Source: an uncultured Erysipelotrichaceae bacterium
Lineage (GTDB): Bacteria > Bacillota_I > Bacilli_A > Erysipelotrichales > Erysipelotrichaceae
Assembly (NCBI GenBank): GCA_947569705.1
Contig: CANOSP010000012.1
Coordinates: forward strand, 1 to 53,209
Direction of reading: 5' to 3'
Length of the DNA: 53,209 nucleotides
Below the pieces are notes generated by a model. The model was not told the DNA's origin and ran no database searches. It saw only the letters and a program-made list of their open reading frames with translations. Positions within the stretch are counted from its first letter, which is position 1. Every line of letters starts with the position of its first letter. Below, piece after piece: positions 25,461-34,153 of this stretch. A program made the translations under genes and the position numbers.

Positions 25461-26312
25461 ATGAAAATTGCATTTATTACAGACAGCGGTACAGGGATCA
25501 GCAGTGCATTATGGGCGCAGGAAGGTATTTATTCACTGCCGCTGCAAATTAATGACGGTGATGAGAACTTTTATGATTTAGAGGACATTACGATTGAAGA
25601 AGTATATGAGCGACTTCGTGCGGGGCATATACTGTCAACCTCACTTCCTTCATTAGGAAAAATCGAAACTTTGTTTCAGCAGTTAAAGGAAGAAGGCTAT
25701 GATACGATTTTCGCAGTAGCGATCAGTGAGGGCTTATCGGGAACCTTAGGTGCGATCAGAATGTGTGCAACCTCACTGGATCTGCATTTTGAATATGTGG
25801 ATTGTTATGTGACTGCGGTTGTGCAGGCATATATGGTACGCAAAGCAAAAGCGATGGCGGGACAGGGAAAACGCGTGAGTGAAATCAAAGCGGTTTTAGA
25901 AAAAATCGTTCATTCCACCAACACATTGATATTGCCCGATGATCTTCAGCACTTAAAGCGCAGCGGCCGATTAACACCGTTGGCAGCAGCGTTAGGCGGA
26001 TTATTAAAGATCAAGCCGATGTTGCAGATTAATGAGCATACCGAGGGCAAGGTTGATGTATTGGACAAGGTTCGTACCATGTCTAAAGCAATGGATAAGG
26101 TCGTTGACAATATGAAGAAAGACGGAGTTGACAGCAGTTATGATATTACTGTTGCGCACGTTGATGATTTAGAAAATGCGATGATCCTGCAAGGAAAGCT
26201 GAAAGAAGCATTTCCCGATGCCCGTCATCATATGATTTCACTTGTCAGTGTAGTTGCTCTGCATACAGGGCAGGGAACACAGGCGGTTCAATACTTTAAA
26301 CGAATCGATTAA
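25461..26312 (+). CDS. DegV family fatty-acid-binding protein (second of two)
   Basis: A 283-residue paralogue of the preceding protein with the same signatures: AFITDSGTGISSALW, LSTSLPSLG, ISEGLSGTLG and LKRSGRLTPLAAALGGLLKIKPML. The segment DDLQHLKR and the following 30 residues are nearly identical in the two copies, while the ligand-pocket half differs more. The ATG follows AGGAGAACAAG. It is the last gene of the two-gene operon: a terminator starts 2 nt after the stop. Confidence 0.92.
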   Translation: MKIAFITDSGTGISSALWAQEGIYSLPLQINDGDENFYDLEDITIEEVYERLRAGHILSTSLPSLGKIETLFQQLKEEGYDTIFAVAISEGLSGTLGAIRMCATSLDLHFEYVDCYVTAVVQAYMVRKAKAMAGQGKRVSEIKAVLEKIVHSTNTLILPDDLQHLKRSGRLTPLAAALGGLLKIKPMLQINEHTEGKVDVLDKVRTMSKAMDKVVDNMKKDGVDSSYDITVAHVDDLENAMILQGKLKEAFPDARHHMISLVSVVALHTGQGTQAVQYFKRID

Positions 26313-26313
26313 T

Positions 26314-26336
26314 GCATCCGCAAGGGTGCTTTTTTT
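26314..26336 (+). terminator. Intrinsic terminator of the degV operon
   Basis: A 6-bp stem (26314-26319 with 26324-26329) with a GCAA tetraloop and a 7-nt T run, starting 2 nt after the stop codon. Confidence 0.88.
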
Positions 26337-26385
26337 GTTGCATCGCTTTATCAGCCGTGTTAAGATAAGCAAAAAGGAGATCGCT

Positions 26386-27318
26386 ATGATTTATACCGTA
26401 ACCTTAAATCCCGCCGTTGATGTTTATTTTACCATTAATAAGCCGCTTCAGGAAATTGAAGTAAACCGTGCCGATTCACAAGTAATGAAAGCAGCCGGCA
26501 AGGGCATAAATTGTTCATTGTTATTGGATACCTTATTGATTCCGTCAACGGCAATTGCTCTTTTGGGCGGCTTCAGCGGTGCTTTTATCAAAGCGCAATT
26601 ACAAGAAAAAAAGTTAATCAATGTGTTTGAAATTATGATGAAAGCTGAAAATCGCATCAATATGAAGCTGCTTCAAAAAGACACTTCTTTCAGTGTCAAC
26701 GCTTCAGGTTCGCCGATTGATGAAACAGTAATAAAAGCATTATTTGGTTGTACAGAAAGATTTACTGCCGATGATATTGTTTTGCTCAGCGGCAGTTTAA
26801 TACCCGGTTTCAGCGAAGCAGATTATATTGAATTATGTCGAAGCATCAAAGCGAAACAGGCTTTTTTAGCAGTTGATACGGAAATGCTTTCACTGTCATT
26901 GTTGAAAAAAATTCAGCCTGATTTAATCAAACCGAATTTATACGAATTATCATTATTATTGAAACGTGATTCGCTCAGTGAATCATTACATGATGAGCTT
27001 CGAGAAGTGATGCAATATACGCGCTGCGTACTCTTGTCTTTAGGGGCTGAAGGTGCTGTTTTCTGTAATCATGATACAACCCTGCGCATTACCCAACAGC
27101 CGATTCAGGCAAAGAATACCGTTGGCTGCGGTGATGCACTTTTGGCAGGCTTTATCGGTGAATATGCAAAAACGCATTCACTGTCAGCGGCACTTGCCAT
27201 GGGTGCTGCGTGTGCCTGCGCTCATGCGGAAGGAAATGATACATCTTTGGATCTCATCAAATCCTATTTGCCTAAAATCACGGTAACACCTGCAGAGTCT
27301 TTAAATTGCCAACTCTAA
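26386..27318 (+). CDS. 1-phosphofructokinase family sugar kinase (PfkB)
   Basis: A 310-residue ribokinase-fold kinase. MIYTVTLNPAVDVYFTI is the standard opening of FruK and tagatose-6-phosphate kinase. KAAGKGINCS is the substrate motif, LLSGSLIPG is in the middle, and the ATP/anion-hole motif is NTVGCGDALLAGF, where Cys replaces the usual Ala or Gly of GAGD; the catalytic Asp is intact. FruK phosphorylates fructose-1-phosphate, LacC tagatose-6-phosphate; the sequence does not separate them for me, and no PTS or lac genes adjoin. The start at 26386 follows AAAAAGGAG; a frame starting 44 codons earlier lies within degV. Its 3' end overlaps the convergent GNAT gene by 18 nt. Confidence 0.88.
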   Translation: MIYTVTLNPAVDVYFTINKPLQEIEVNRADSQVMKAAGKGINCSLLLDTLLIPSTAIALLGGFSGAFIKAQLQEKKLINVFEIMMKAENRINMKLLQKDTSFSVNASGSPIDETVIKALFGCTERFTADDIVLLSGSLIPGFSEADYIELCRSIKAKQAFLAVDTEMLSLSLLKKIQPDLIKPNLYELSLLLKRDSLSESLHDELREVMQYTRCVLLSLGAEGAVFCNHDTTLRITQQPIQAKNTVGCGDALLAGFIGEYAKTHSLSAALAMGAACACAHAEGNDTSLDLIKSYLPKITVTPAESLNCQL

Positions 27319-27792
27319 TATATAATCATCCATCACAAAGCCTGCGCCGATTTCCGCTTCCTTTGCGTCAATCGTTTTGAATCCCTTATAATGATACAAT
27401 GCCAGTGAGTTTTCATTGTATTTATTGCAGGTCAAATAGATTGCATCGCACTGATGCGTCTTGGCATGTTTGATACTTTTGTTTAATAAAACGGAAGCCA
27501 ATCCTTGTTTACGATATGCTTTGTTTACATAAAGCTTGCTTAAAAATAAGCGCTTATCCTGTACTTGAACACCGCAATAGGCAATCGGTGTATCATGCTT
27601 ACAAAGCATATAATATGTATAGTGATCCTCACGGATCGCTTTTTTTAATGCCTCGGCACTTTGAAATTTTTCAATCATATAATCAATCTGTTCTTGCGAA
27701 ATCAGCGAAATAAAATATTCATTCCATATTTCCTTTGCGCATATCGCCAGTGCTTCAATTTGTTTATCTGTTTTACATATTTGTAAATTCAT
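27301..27792 (-). CDS. GNAT family N-acetyltransferase
   Basis: A 163-residue acetyltransferase. The acetyl-CoA site is visible as LSKLYVNKAYRKQGLASVLL (motif A with R/Q-x-x-G-x-A), followed by CNKYNENSLALYHYKGFKTI, the motif B end. The N-terminal half with ICAKEIWNEYFISLISQEQIDYMI is a common layout in small-molecule or polyamine-type members, but the substrate is unknown. I start at 27792, five bases after GAGGA; a frame 76 codons longer would run through the promoter and the neighbouring terminator. Its own promoter is excellent (27815-27843). The gene converges on the PfkB gene with an 18-nt coding overlap. Confidence 0.88.
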   Translation of the reverse strand: MNLQICKTDKQIEALAICAKEIWNEYFISLISQEQIDYMIEKFQSAEALKKAIREDHYTYYMLCKHDTPIAYCGVQVQDKRLFLSKLYVNKAYRKQGLASVLLNKSIKHAKTHQCDAIYLTCNKYNENSLALYHYKGFKTIDAKEAEIGAGFVMDDYILELAI

Positions 27793-27814
27793 ATTATTCC
27801 TCATTTCCGATTTA

Positions 27815-27843
27815 ATTATACAGAAACAATTCAATGTTTTCAA
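27815..27843 (-). promoter_or_regulatory. Sigma-A-type promoter of the GNAT gene
   Basis: On the minus strand TTGAAA (27838-27843), 17-nt spacer, TATAAT (27815-27820), 22 nt before the start codon. Confidence 0.85.
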
Positions 27844-27932
27844 TCTTTGCTTTGTTTGGAGATAGAATGCATAAAATGAATGTTTTATCCTGCTTGTTTG
27901 ATAATAGCACATATTGTTTGATAAAGAACATA

Positions 27933-27957
27933 AGAAAAACCCGATCATTGACCGGGT
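27933..27957 (-). terminator. Terminator of the BceAB-like operon
   Basis: On the minus strand the stem ACCCG/CGGGT (27939-27943 with 27953-27957) has a 9-nt loop and leads into TTTTTCTT. Confidence 0.75.
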
Positions 27958-27964
27958 AATCGTG

Positions 27965-29986
27965 CTATTTCTTTGCCAAAATATTTTTGTAACCTGCATA
28001 GGTGATAAAGAAGTAAGCACCGTAGATTAACAGAATGATTCCGCCGGTTATTAGCGATGCCATAAACAAATCACTGCGCCCGAAAGCGACAACGATTGAG
28101 TTGACTACTTGAATCCCTACGACACTGTGTACAATCGCTAATAATAACGGTATAAAGAAATAAATACTGAGCTGAAAGAATATTGATTGATTGACCATGC
28201 GTTTTTCAGCTCCCAGCTTGTTTAAAATCAAATAGCGCTGTTTATTGTCAGAAGCCTGTGATAATTGTTGGAGCGCTAAGATTACGGCACTGGCCATTAA
28301 GAAAATCAATCCTAAATATAAACCGATATAAGTCATGACTACCGATAAACCTTTGCTGTTTTCTTTCACATATTCAGCTGTTACCGAGCTGTAGCTGTTT
28401 AAGCGCGGCTGTTGATTCGCATCGGCAGTATCATTGAACGCAGTGATTTTATCAGTCATATCATCTTGGAAGTTTGAAATATCTGTACGCTCACTCAAGG
28501 TCACATTCCAATACACACTGCTCAAGGGCGTATTTTTCGGAATCACATTGTCATTCACAACTACTGCTAAGGCAGCGGTACCGGTACCGGCAGAGGTTCC
28601 GAGATTAATCATTTCATAGTCTGTATTCTGAATTTTTAACGATTTGCCGTACAGCTTCAGCTCTTGTTCCTGTGTGATGATTTCATCAATCAGTTCTTTG
28701 AGCATTTCCACGCTGGTAAACACATAACATTCTTGATCATTTAAAGCAATCGGATCTAATTCATATTGGCGGCGAAGCTCATTGAATTCCGAAAGAGAAA
28801 TGACTTCAAGACTTTGCTCATAGAAAGTATCATTTGCCGTTCCCAATAATGCCTCAATTTGTTTTTGATATGTTTTTATTTTAATATCCGATTGATACTC
28901 ATGAACAAATGATTCACTTTTAATAGTTTCTGGATTTAATTGCAGCAGTTCAGCGATGTTGGAAAAATCAGACAGCTGTGTTTCATCTACGATGTAGCTG
29001 CTAAGTGTATAGTCATACGGTGTCGTATTAAGCAACGCATTATTGATTGTGCGATTCAAGTTAGAACCGGTTGCCAAGGCACCGATGGAAAACAGCAACA
29101 TAATGCATACGATGCTCATAGAAAGAAAATTACTGTTGACAGACGCGTTGATCTGACGCAGCACAAACATATTCAGCTTACGGTAATACAGCGATTTACT
29201 GCTTTGAACAAAACGCAACAGAAAGCCTGCCAGTGACATAAAGAATAATATTGTTCCCAGAATGCCCAAAGGGGCAATGATTTCAAGATGATTTAATGCA
29301 TTGATTCCCTGTGTTAAGGCATAATGGTACGTATAACCCAAAATCAAAACGGATAAAACAAACAATATAATGGAAACATAGATATTCTTGATTTTCAACA
29401 TCTCATGCTTTTGATCCGCATGAATTAAATCAATTAATTTATATCGATTTAAGATCAATGTATTAAAAACCATAATTACTAAGAAGATAAGCGCAAAAGC
29501 AATTACCGTTAATAACATGGCATCAAAAGAGAAGATAAAGGCATAGTGCAGCTTTACTTCAAACAGATTGGCGGTAATCACCGTCAACAGCTGTGAAACA
29601 AAGAAGCCTGATAATAAGCCTACTGCCAAAGAAAGCAATCCGACAATAAAGGTTTCATAAACTAATATTCTGGAAATGCGTGCTTTCGGCATACCGAGCA
29701 GTGTATATAAACCAAGTTCTTTTTTTCTGCGCTTGATTAAGAAGTTATTGGCATAGATTACCAAAAAGCCTAATACGACAGCGACAAACACGGATAAGAT
29801 TTTCATAATGAGCATAACGGAATCAATAATATCAGCCTGACCCTTGCTGAGATCCATCACCGCCTGCTGTGCTTGAAAGGAATTAAATGAATAAAACAGA
29901 CAGATGGAGAAGGCAAGCGTTAAGAAATAAATCATATAGTCCTTAAAGCTTTTCTTCACATTCTGCATCGCGAGTTTAAAGTACAT
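27965..29986 (-). CDS. BceB-like ABC transporter permease (FtsX fold)
   Basis: A 673-residue permease with about ten membrane helices: one at the N-terminus, three in FtsX-like blocks (residues about 55-180), then two pairs, and three at the C-terminus. A large extracytoplasmic domain of about 200 residues lies between helices 7 and 8 (around residues 305-525), the hallmark of Bce-type peptide-antibiotic detoxification permeases. FLIKRRKKELGLYTLLGMPKARISRIL is the FtsX coupling segment. Such transporters remove cell-wall-active peptides from lipid II-cycle targets and sense them for a BceRS two-component system. The start overlaps the ATPase gene by 11 nt. Which antibiotic is recognised is unknown. 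Confidence 0.9.
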   Translation of the reverse strand: MYFKLAMQNVKKSFKDYMIYFLTLAFSICLFYSFNSFQAQQAVMDLSKGQADIIDSVMLIMKILSVFVAVVLGFLVIYANNFLIKRRKKELGLYTLLGMPKARISRILVYETFIVGLLSLAVGLLSGFFVSQLLTVITANLFEVKLHYAFIFSFDAMLLTVIAFALIFLVIMVFNTLILNRYKLIDLIHADQKHEMLKIKNIYVSIILFVLSVLILGYTYHYALTQGINALNHLEIIAPLGILGTILFFMSLAGFLLRFVQSSKSLYYRKLNMFVLRQINASVNSNFLSMSIVCIMLLFSIGALATGSNLNRTINNALLNTTPYDYTLSSYIVDETQLSDFSNIAELLQLNPETIKSESFVHEYQSDIKIKTYQKQIEALLGTANDTFYEQSLEVISLSEFNELRRQYELDPIALNDQECYVFTSVEMLKELIDEIITQEQELKLYGKSLKIQNTDYEMINLGTSAGTGTAALAVVVNDNVIPKNTPLSSVYWNVTLSERTDISNFQDDMTDKITAFNDTADANQQPRLNSYSSVTAEYVKENSKGLSVVMTYIGLYLGLIFLMASAVILALQQLSQASDNKQRYLILNKLGAEKRMVNQSIFFQLSIYFFIPLLLAIVHSVVGIQVVNSIVVAFGRSDLFMASLITGGIILLIYGAYFFITYAGYKNILAKK

Positions 29987-30743
29987 TGGATGAGTCGCCT
30001 CCTAACAATGTTTCCACTTCAATGATGCGGTTAAAGAACGCTTTTCTTGTATCATTGCCGCGGATTAATTCATTAAAGATGCGTCCGTCTTTGATAAACA
30101 AAATACGTTTGGCATAAGAAGCGGTAAAGGCATCATGAGTGACCATTAAAATCGTCGCTTGATATTCTTCGTTCAATCGTTCAATACTGTCTAATAAAGC
30201 ACGGCTTGATTTAGAATCCAACGCACCCGTAGGCTCATCTGCTAAAATCAACGATGGATTAGTAACCAAAGCACGCGCACTCGCAACTCTTTGTTTTTGT
30301 CCGCCTGACATTTGATACGGATACTTTTGCAGGACATCGACAATATCCAGCTTTTTTGCAACACTCATAACCTGTTGTTTGATTTCACTCGGTTTCTTTT
30401 TTTGAATCGTCAGTGCCAAGGCAATATTTTCATAAGCGGTTAATGTATCTAATAAATTGAAATCCTGAAAGATAAAGCCGAGTTCTTCTCTGCGAAACTG
30501 ACTCAGGGAATTTTTCTTTAAGGCAGTAATGTCTTTGTTATTGATGCGTATATGACCGCTTGTGACTGTATCGATTGTGGCAATACAATTCAACAATGTG
30601 GTTTTACCGGAGCCGCTTGGTCCCATAATACCGATAAATTCACCGGTCTCAACTTGAAAAGAAACACGATCGACGGCTTTGGTTAAATTTCCTTTATTAC
30701 CGTAGTATTTTTCAATATTCGCTACTTCTAAAATCGGTGTCAT
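29976..30743 (-). CDS. BceA-like ABC transporter ATP-binding protein
   Basis: A 255-residue ATPase of the MacB/BceA class. Walker A is GPSGSGKTT at about residue 41, the Q-loop is [18 protein letters not shown], the signature is [15 protein letters not shown] and Walker B is [12 protein letters not shown], with the H-loop MVTHD. All residues needed for hydrolysis are present. It pairs with the overlapping permease gene. The two-component genes usually next to bceAB are absent from the window, yet the promoter region carries a BceR-type inverted repeat (30913-30926). Confidence 0.93.
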   Translation of the reverse strand: MTPILEVANIEKYYGNKGNLTKAVDRVSFQVETGEFIGIMGPSGSGKTTLLNCIATIDTVTSGHIRINNKDITALKKNSLSQFRREELGFIFQDFNLLDTLTAYENIALALTIQKKKPSEIKQQVMSVAKKLDIVDVLQKYPYQMSGGQKQRVASARALVTNPSLILADEPTGALDSKSSRALLDSIERLNEEYQATILMVTHDAFTASYAKRILFIKDGRIFNELIRGNDTRKAFFNRIIEVETLLGGDSSNVL

Positions 30744-30861
30744 TTGATTTCCTCCTGTTCGCTTTCGCTGTCTTTTGCTGTTTTAGAAAAAGCATAAGAA
30801 TCAGCGAGTTTGTTTCATGAAGCATTTTCATCTGAATATGCATTTGTTTTATGTCACTGTT

Positions 30862-30926
30862 ATTATAAACAATTTCAATGCCTGTTTACCATTTTCTTAC
30901 GTAACATTTCACTTACAAACTTGTAA
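30862..30926 (-). promoter_or_regulatory. Promoter of the BceAB-like operon with BceR-type binding site
   Basis: On the minus strand a -10 box TATAAT (30862-30867) has only a poor -35 (GGTAAA at 30885-30890). About 60 nt upstream of the expected start lies TTACA-AACT-TGTAA (30913-30926). This fits the TNACA-N4-TGTAA consensus reported for BceR-like response regulators, as I recall it. A weak -35 with an upstream site fits activation; the regulator itself is not in the window. Confidence 0.6.
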
Positions 30927-31031
30927 GAATGCAAAAAGTATCTTGTTTCAGGCAGATGATCTTTTCGTCATTCAGCGTTCATGCTGTGAAATCGATATGT
31001 TATAATAAGATAAGTTTTAAAGAGGTGCCTT

Positions 31032-31694
31032 ATGAAATATTTAGATTTAGCCCAATACGAATTAAAAGAAATTGAGCTGTTAAAATACGGTTTTATCAAA
31101 CAATCAAAAAGCTATGTGTATACACAGCCTTTGCATCAAGAGGAATATCAGTGTCAGATTCAAGTATTCGATCATGAGATAACCGTGGATGTCTATGACA
31201 CATATGATCATGAACAGTTTCTGCCGTTTTATGTAAAGCATTCCCAAAGTGCTTATGTTGCGGAAATGAAAGCCGACATTGATCAGCTGATCACCGATAT
31301 ACTATCCGTATGCTTTGTAAAGTGTGATATAAAACAACAGCTGATTTCATTTGCGCAGGATATGTATCATACGATTCCTGTATATCCTTGGGAGAATTTA
31401 TCTCACTGTGTATTAAAAACAGCTGAACAAAAATGGTATGCGATTTTTATGAATATTCCGTATAAAACACTCGGAGTGAACAAACAGGGGAACATTGATA
31501 TTGTGAATGTAAAAGCGAGTCCGAAGCTCATTGAGCAGTTGATTGATTATGATCGTTATTTTCCGGCGTATCATATGAATAAAAAATATTGGCTGACAAT
31601 TGTATTGGATAAAGAAACGGATTTTGAAAAAACAACGAAATTGCTCAAACAAAGCTATGAATCAGTCACAGAGAAAAATAAAAGGCGCAGCTGA
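31032..31694 (+). CDS. MmcQ/YjbR-like domain protein
   Basis: A 220-residue cytosolic protein. The C-terminal half shows the YjbR fold signature: PWENLSHCVLKTAEQKWYAIFMNIP, then NVKASPKLIEQLI and YFPAYHMNKKYWLTIVLD, ending LLKQSYESV. The N-terminal 110 residues (LAQYELKEIELLKYGFIKQSKSYVYTQPL) form a separate region also found in longer members. The family was called DNA-binding from its fold, but function is not established. GAGG lies 5 nt before the ATG, and TATAAT is at about 31002-31007. The stop codon lies in the loop of the terminator at 31684-31709. Confidence 0.82.
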   Translation: MKYLDLAQYELKEIELLKYGFIKQSKSYVYTQPLHQEEYQCQIQVFDHEITVDVYDTYDHEQFLPFYVKHSQSAYVAEMKADIDQLITDILSVCFVKCDIKQQLISFAQDMYHTIPVYPWENLSHCVLKTAEQKWYAIFMNIPYKTLGVNKQGNIDIVNVKASPKLIEQLIDYDRYFPAYHMNKKYWLTIVLDKETDFEKTTKLLKQSYESVTEKNKRRS

Positions 31695-31709
31695 TTGTGC
31701 GCCGTTTTT
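31684..31709. terminator. Bidirectional terminator, YjbR-like and polymerase genes
   Basis: A GC-rich 6-bp stem (31684-31689 with 31698-31703), followed by GTTTTT on the plus strand and CTTTTATTTTT on the minus strand. The stop codon of the plus-strand gene lies in the loop. Confidence 0.85.
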
Positions 31710-33170
31710 CTATTGATCAGAAGTGATCGTCTCTGTATTTGAAGCTTTGTTCTTTACGGTTGTTTGATAATAGATTAATCCCATAATAATACTCATATAG
31801 ATGGAAACATTCGGTCTGCGCAGAATTGCTCCAGAGAATTGTGCCGAGGCAATCTGTAACAGATAGGTGATTAACAAGGCAAAGTTATAAGGATTGACAG
31901 CCTCTTTAAAGTTTGTGATTACCGCCTTCAGAATCAATAAAATGAAATAGGCTAAAAATAACACATATAAACCGAAACCGACATATCCGTAATAATAGAA
32001 TAAGGCAGAGTAGTCATTCTCTAAGTCAAGAATATCACCTTTAGGATTTTCAACATTTGTATATTCAAAACCGACCAGCTTAGTGAGTGTGTCACATTCA
32101 TTCCAAATCAGACTCGCATTGAGTCGTTTGGTTTTTCTGACATCGGTAATCAGCCATGAATCGGGAAGATAACCGTAAGCATAAAGAATCTTTTCTGTGC
32201 CGAAGCGATCCACCATGCCTTTATCAAACAACGGTGTATAATAGTTAATGATACGCTCTTTATCTTTCGGATCAGCTAGAATTTCTTCCAAGGTAATACC
32301 GCTTTTTTCTTCAAGACCGCCCAACTGTTCCTTGCGATCTACTTCATCTTGTTCACGCTCTGTATTGTATAAATGCGTCATATAATAGCGCGGTGTATTC
32401 GGATACACAACAATCGATAATCCCAAAATGCCTAAATAGATCAGCGGCATTATGATTTGCGGTTTGCCGTTTTCCTTGCGGTGAATAAAATATTGAAACA
32501 GATAGAAACAGATTGATCCGCCGAAGATGATAAAGATGGAAAAATAAGCAACTTTCGTACCGTTTGTAATCATCAAAAACCATGCAACAAGCGCTAATGC
32601 GATCATTGCGAACAGCTGTTTTTTCTGTCTGAGATATTCCAGTGCCAAAGGAATAATTGTCACAATGATAATGCTTTGAGAGTTTGAATTCGCAAACCAG
32701 CCTTTCAAACCGGACTTATACAGATTATAGGAATATTCTCCCGTACCTGTAAGATGGGCAATTCCCATCGTCACAAAGATAATTAACAGATTGATGAAAA
32801 AGGCTTTTTTGGTGATTTCGCCGTAAGTATCATCTTTAATTAAATAGATAAAGCAAAATGCCAGTATCGGCATCTGCATGACGCGTGCCATATATGCAAT
32901 ATCGGCAACCGGACTCAGATATCCGATCCGAAAGCAGTTAATCATATGTAAGGCACAATATCCGCCGATCAGTCCCATCCATGCCAAAAAGCTTTTTTTG
33001 TGCTTTGTGATCATTAAGGTGACGATCGGTAAAATGCACATAACCAGCAGGCGTGAATAACCGGCAAGTGAACCGATTACATTATCCTGTTGAAAAAAGG
33101 CAATGATATCAAAGATCGGCTGAAGAATCAAAACATAAAGCAGCCAATTTTTCTTAAAAGTTTCATTCAT
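31710..33170 (-). CDS. O-antigen ligase/polymerase-like membrane protein
   Basis: A 486-residue polytopic membrane protein with about eleven hydrophobic helices and one large external loop between about residues 265 and 390, which carries RYYMTHLYNTEREQDEVDRK and later DLENDYSALFYYYGYVGFGLYVLF. That layout, with a long polar loop near the C-terminus, fits the O-antigen ligase/Wzy polymerase superfamily, which joins repeat units outside the membrane. The start at 33170 follows GGAGGA with 6-nt spacing; a frame eight codons longer overlaps the ribosome site. It is the last gene of the four-gene minus-strand surface polysaccharide operon, 16 nt after the glycosyltransferase. Polymerase versus ligase cannot be decided here. 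Confidence 0.8.
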   Translation of the reverse strand: MNETFKKNWLLYVLILQPIFDIIAFFQQDNVIGSLAGYSRLLVMCILPIVTLMITKHKKSFLAWMGLIGGYCALHMINCFRIGYLSPVADIAYMARVMQMPILAFCFIYLIKDDTYGEITKKAFFINLLIIFVTMGIAHLTGTGEYSYNLYKSGLKGWFANSNSQSIIIVTIIPLALEYLRQKKQLFAMIALALVAWFLMITNGTKVAYFSIFIIFGGSICFYLFQYFIHRKENGKPQIIMPLIYLGILGLSIVVYPNTPRYYMTHLYNTEREQDEVDRKEQLGGLEEKSGITLEEILADPKDKERIINYYTPLFDKGMVDRFGTEKILYAYGYLPDSWLITDVRKTKRLNASLIWNECDTLTKLVGFEYTNVENPKGDILDLENDYSALFYYYGYVGFGLYVLFLAYFILLILKAVITNFKEAVNPYNFALLITYLLQIASAQFSGAILRRPNVSIYMSIIMGLIYYQTTVKNKASNTETITSDQ

Positions 33171-33186
33171 ATGGGTTCCTCCGTAA

Positions 33187-34143
33187 TTAAGCATGTGTAT
33201 AATATTTCATCAATCGCTGATTGCCCTTGATCAATCGTTTGATAAATGAATTGGACTTTAGATACAGCGGATGTTTGCGCCAATTTGGATTCAGCTTGTT
33301 TAAATATGCATATCCCTGTTCAATAAAAGCCTTTTTTAAATGCGGCTCTTTCTGATATTTTTGTTGGAGCATATAAACAGTAATTCGATTAATTGCATAA
33401 TATTCAAAATACGGCGCTATTGTATCATAGTTTTCATCATCACAGATTGCGTCTTTCAAATTTGTAAGAATCGTAAAAATATCAAAAACGCGTCGATCCA
33501 TCACCGTTGACTCACTTCCGGCATGAATCCAGTATTCCGTCAATGCCTCATTGACCTTACCGATACGTTTAGCCTTAACCAAGCATAACAGTACCGCATA
33601 CGCATCTTCATATTTTAGATTTTGCGGAAAGCTGATATTGTATTCATGAAATAAGGATGTACGATACAGCTTATTCCACGGACTGCTGTTAATATCGAAG
33701 AACAGCTGCGGGCATTCCTTTAAGGAACACGGTTCAAAATCAGGCAGGCTGATGCGTTTTCGCTCATTGCTTGTTTCATAGCATTCCGTATAATCACAGA
33801 CAACAATATCTAAATTCTCCGCTGTTGCCTTTTCATATAAGCATTCCAACATATTGGGATATATTGTATCATCGCTGTCAATAAAGGTGATATAGCTTCC
33901 CGATGCGAGCTGAATACCAAGATTTCTGACTGCGCCGATGCCTTGATTTTCTTGATTAATCACTTTTAAGCGCGGCTCTTTTTTTGCATATTTCGTTAAG
34001 ATTTCCAAAGAGGCATCACTTGAACCGTCATTGACGGCAATGATTTCAAAGTCTTTCCATGTTTGTGCGGATAAAGATGCAAGACATGCTTCTAAATATT
34101 TTGACGTATTGTACACCGGTACAATTACACTGATTTCTGCCAT
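33187..34143 (-). CDS. Family 2 glycosyltransferase
   Basis: A 318-residue GT-A glycosyltransferase. The opening ISVIVPVYNTSKYLEACLASL, the nucleotide site AVNDGSSDAS, and the metal-binding FIDSDDTIYPNML are classic. A helical C-terminal region follows, ending in a basic segment, and no membrane helix is seen, so it acts at the inner face of the membrane. It likely adds one sugar to the lipid-linked repeat unit made by this locus. The ATG at 34143 is chosen because TAGGAGA lies 6 nt before it; an in-frame TTG two codons upstream is too close. It lies between the flippase and polymerase genes with gaps of only 10 and 16 nt. Confidence 0.92.
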   Translation of the reverse strand: MAEISVIVPVYNTSKYLEACLASLSAQTWKDFEIIAVNDGSSDASLEILTKYAKKEPRLKVINQENQGIGAVRNLGIQLASGSYITFIDSDDTIYPNMLECLYEKATAENLDIVVCDYTECYETSNERKRISLPDFEPCSLKECPQLFFDINSSPWNKLYRTSLFHEYNISFPQNLKYEDAYAVLLCLVKAKRIGKVNEALTEYWIHAGSESTVMDRRVFDIFTILTNLKDAICDDENYDTIAPYFEYYAINRITVYMLQQKYQKEPHLKKAFIEQGYAYLNKLNPNWRKHPLYLKSNSFIKRLIKGNQRLMKYYTHA

Positions 34144-34153
34144 ATTCAATCTC

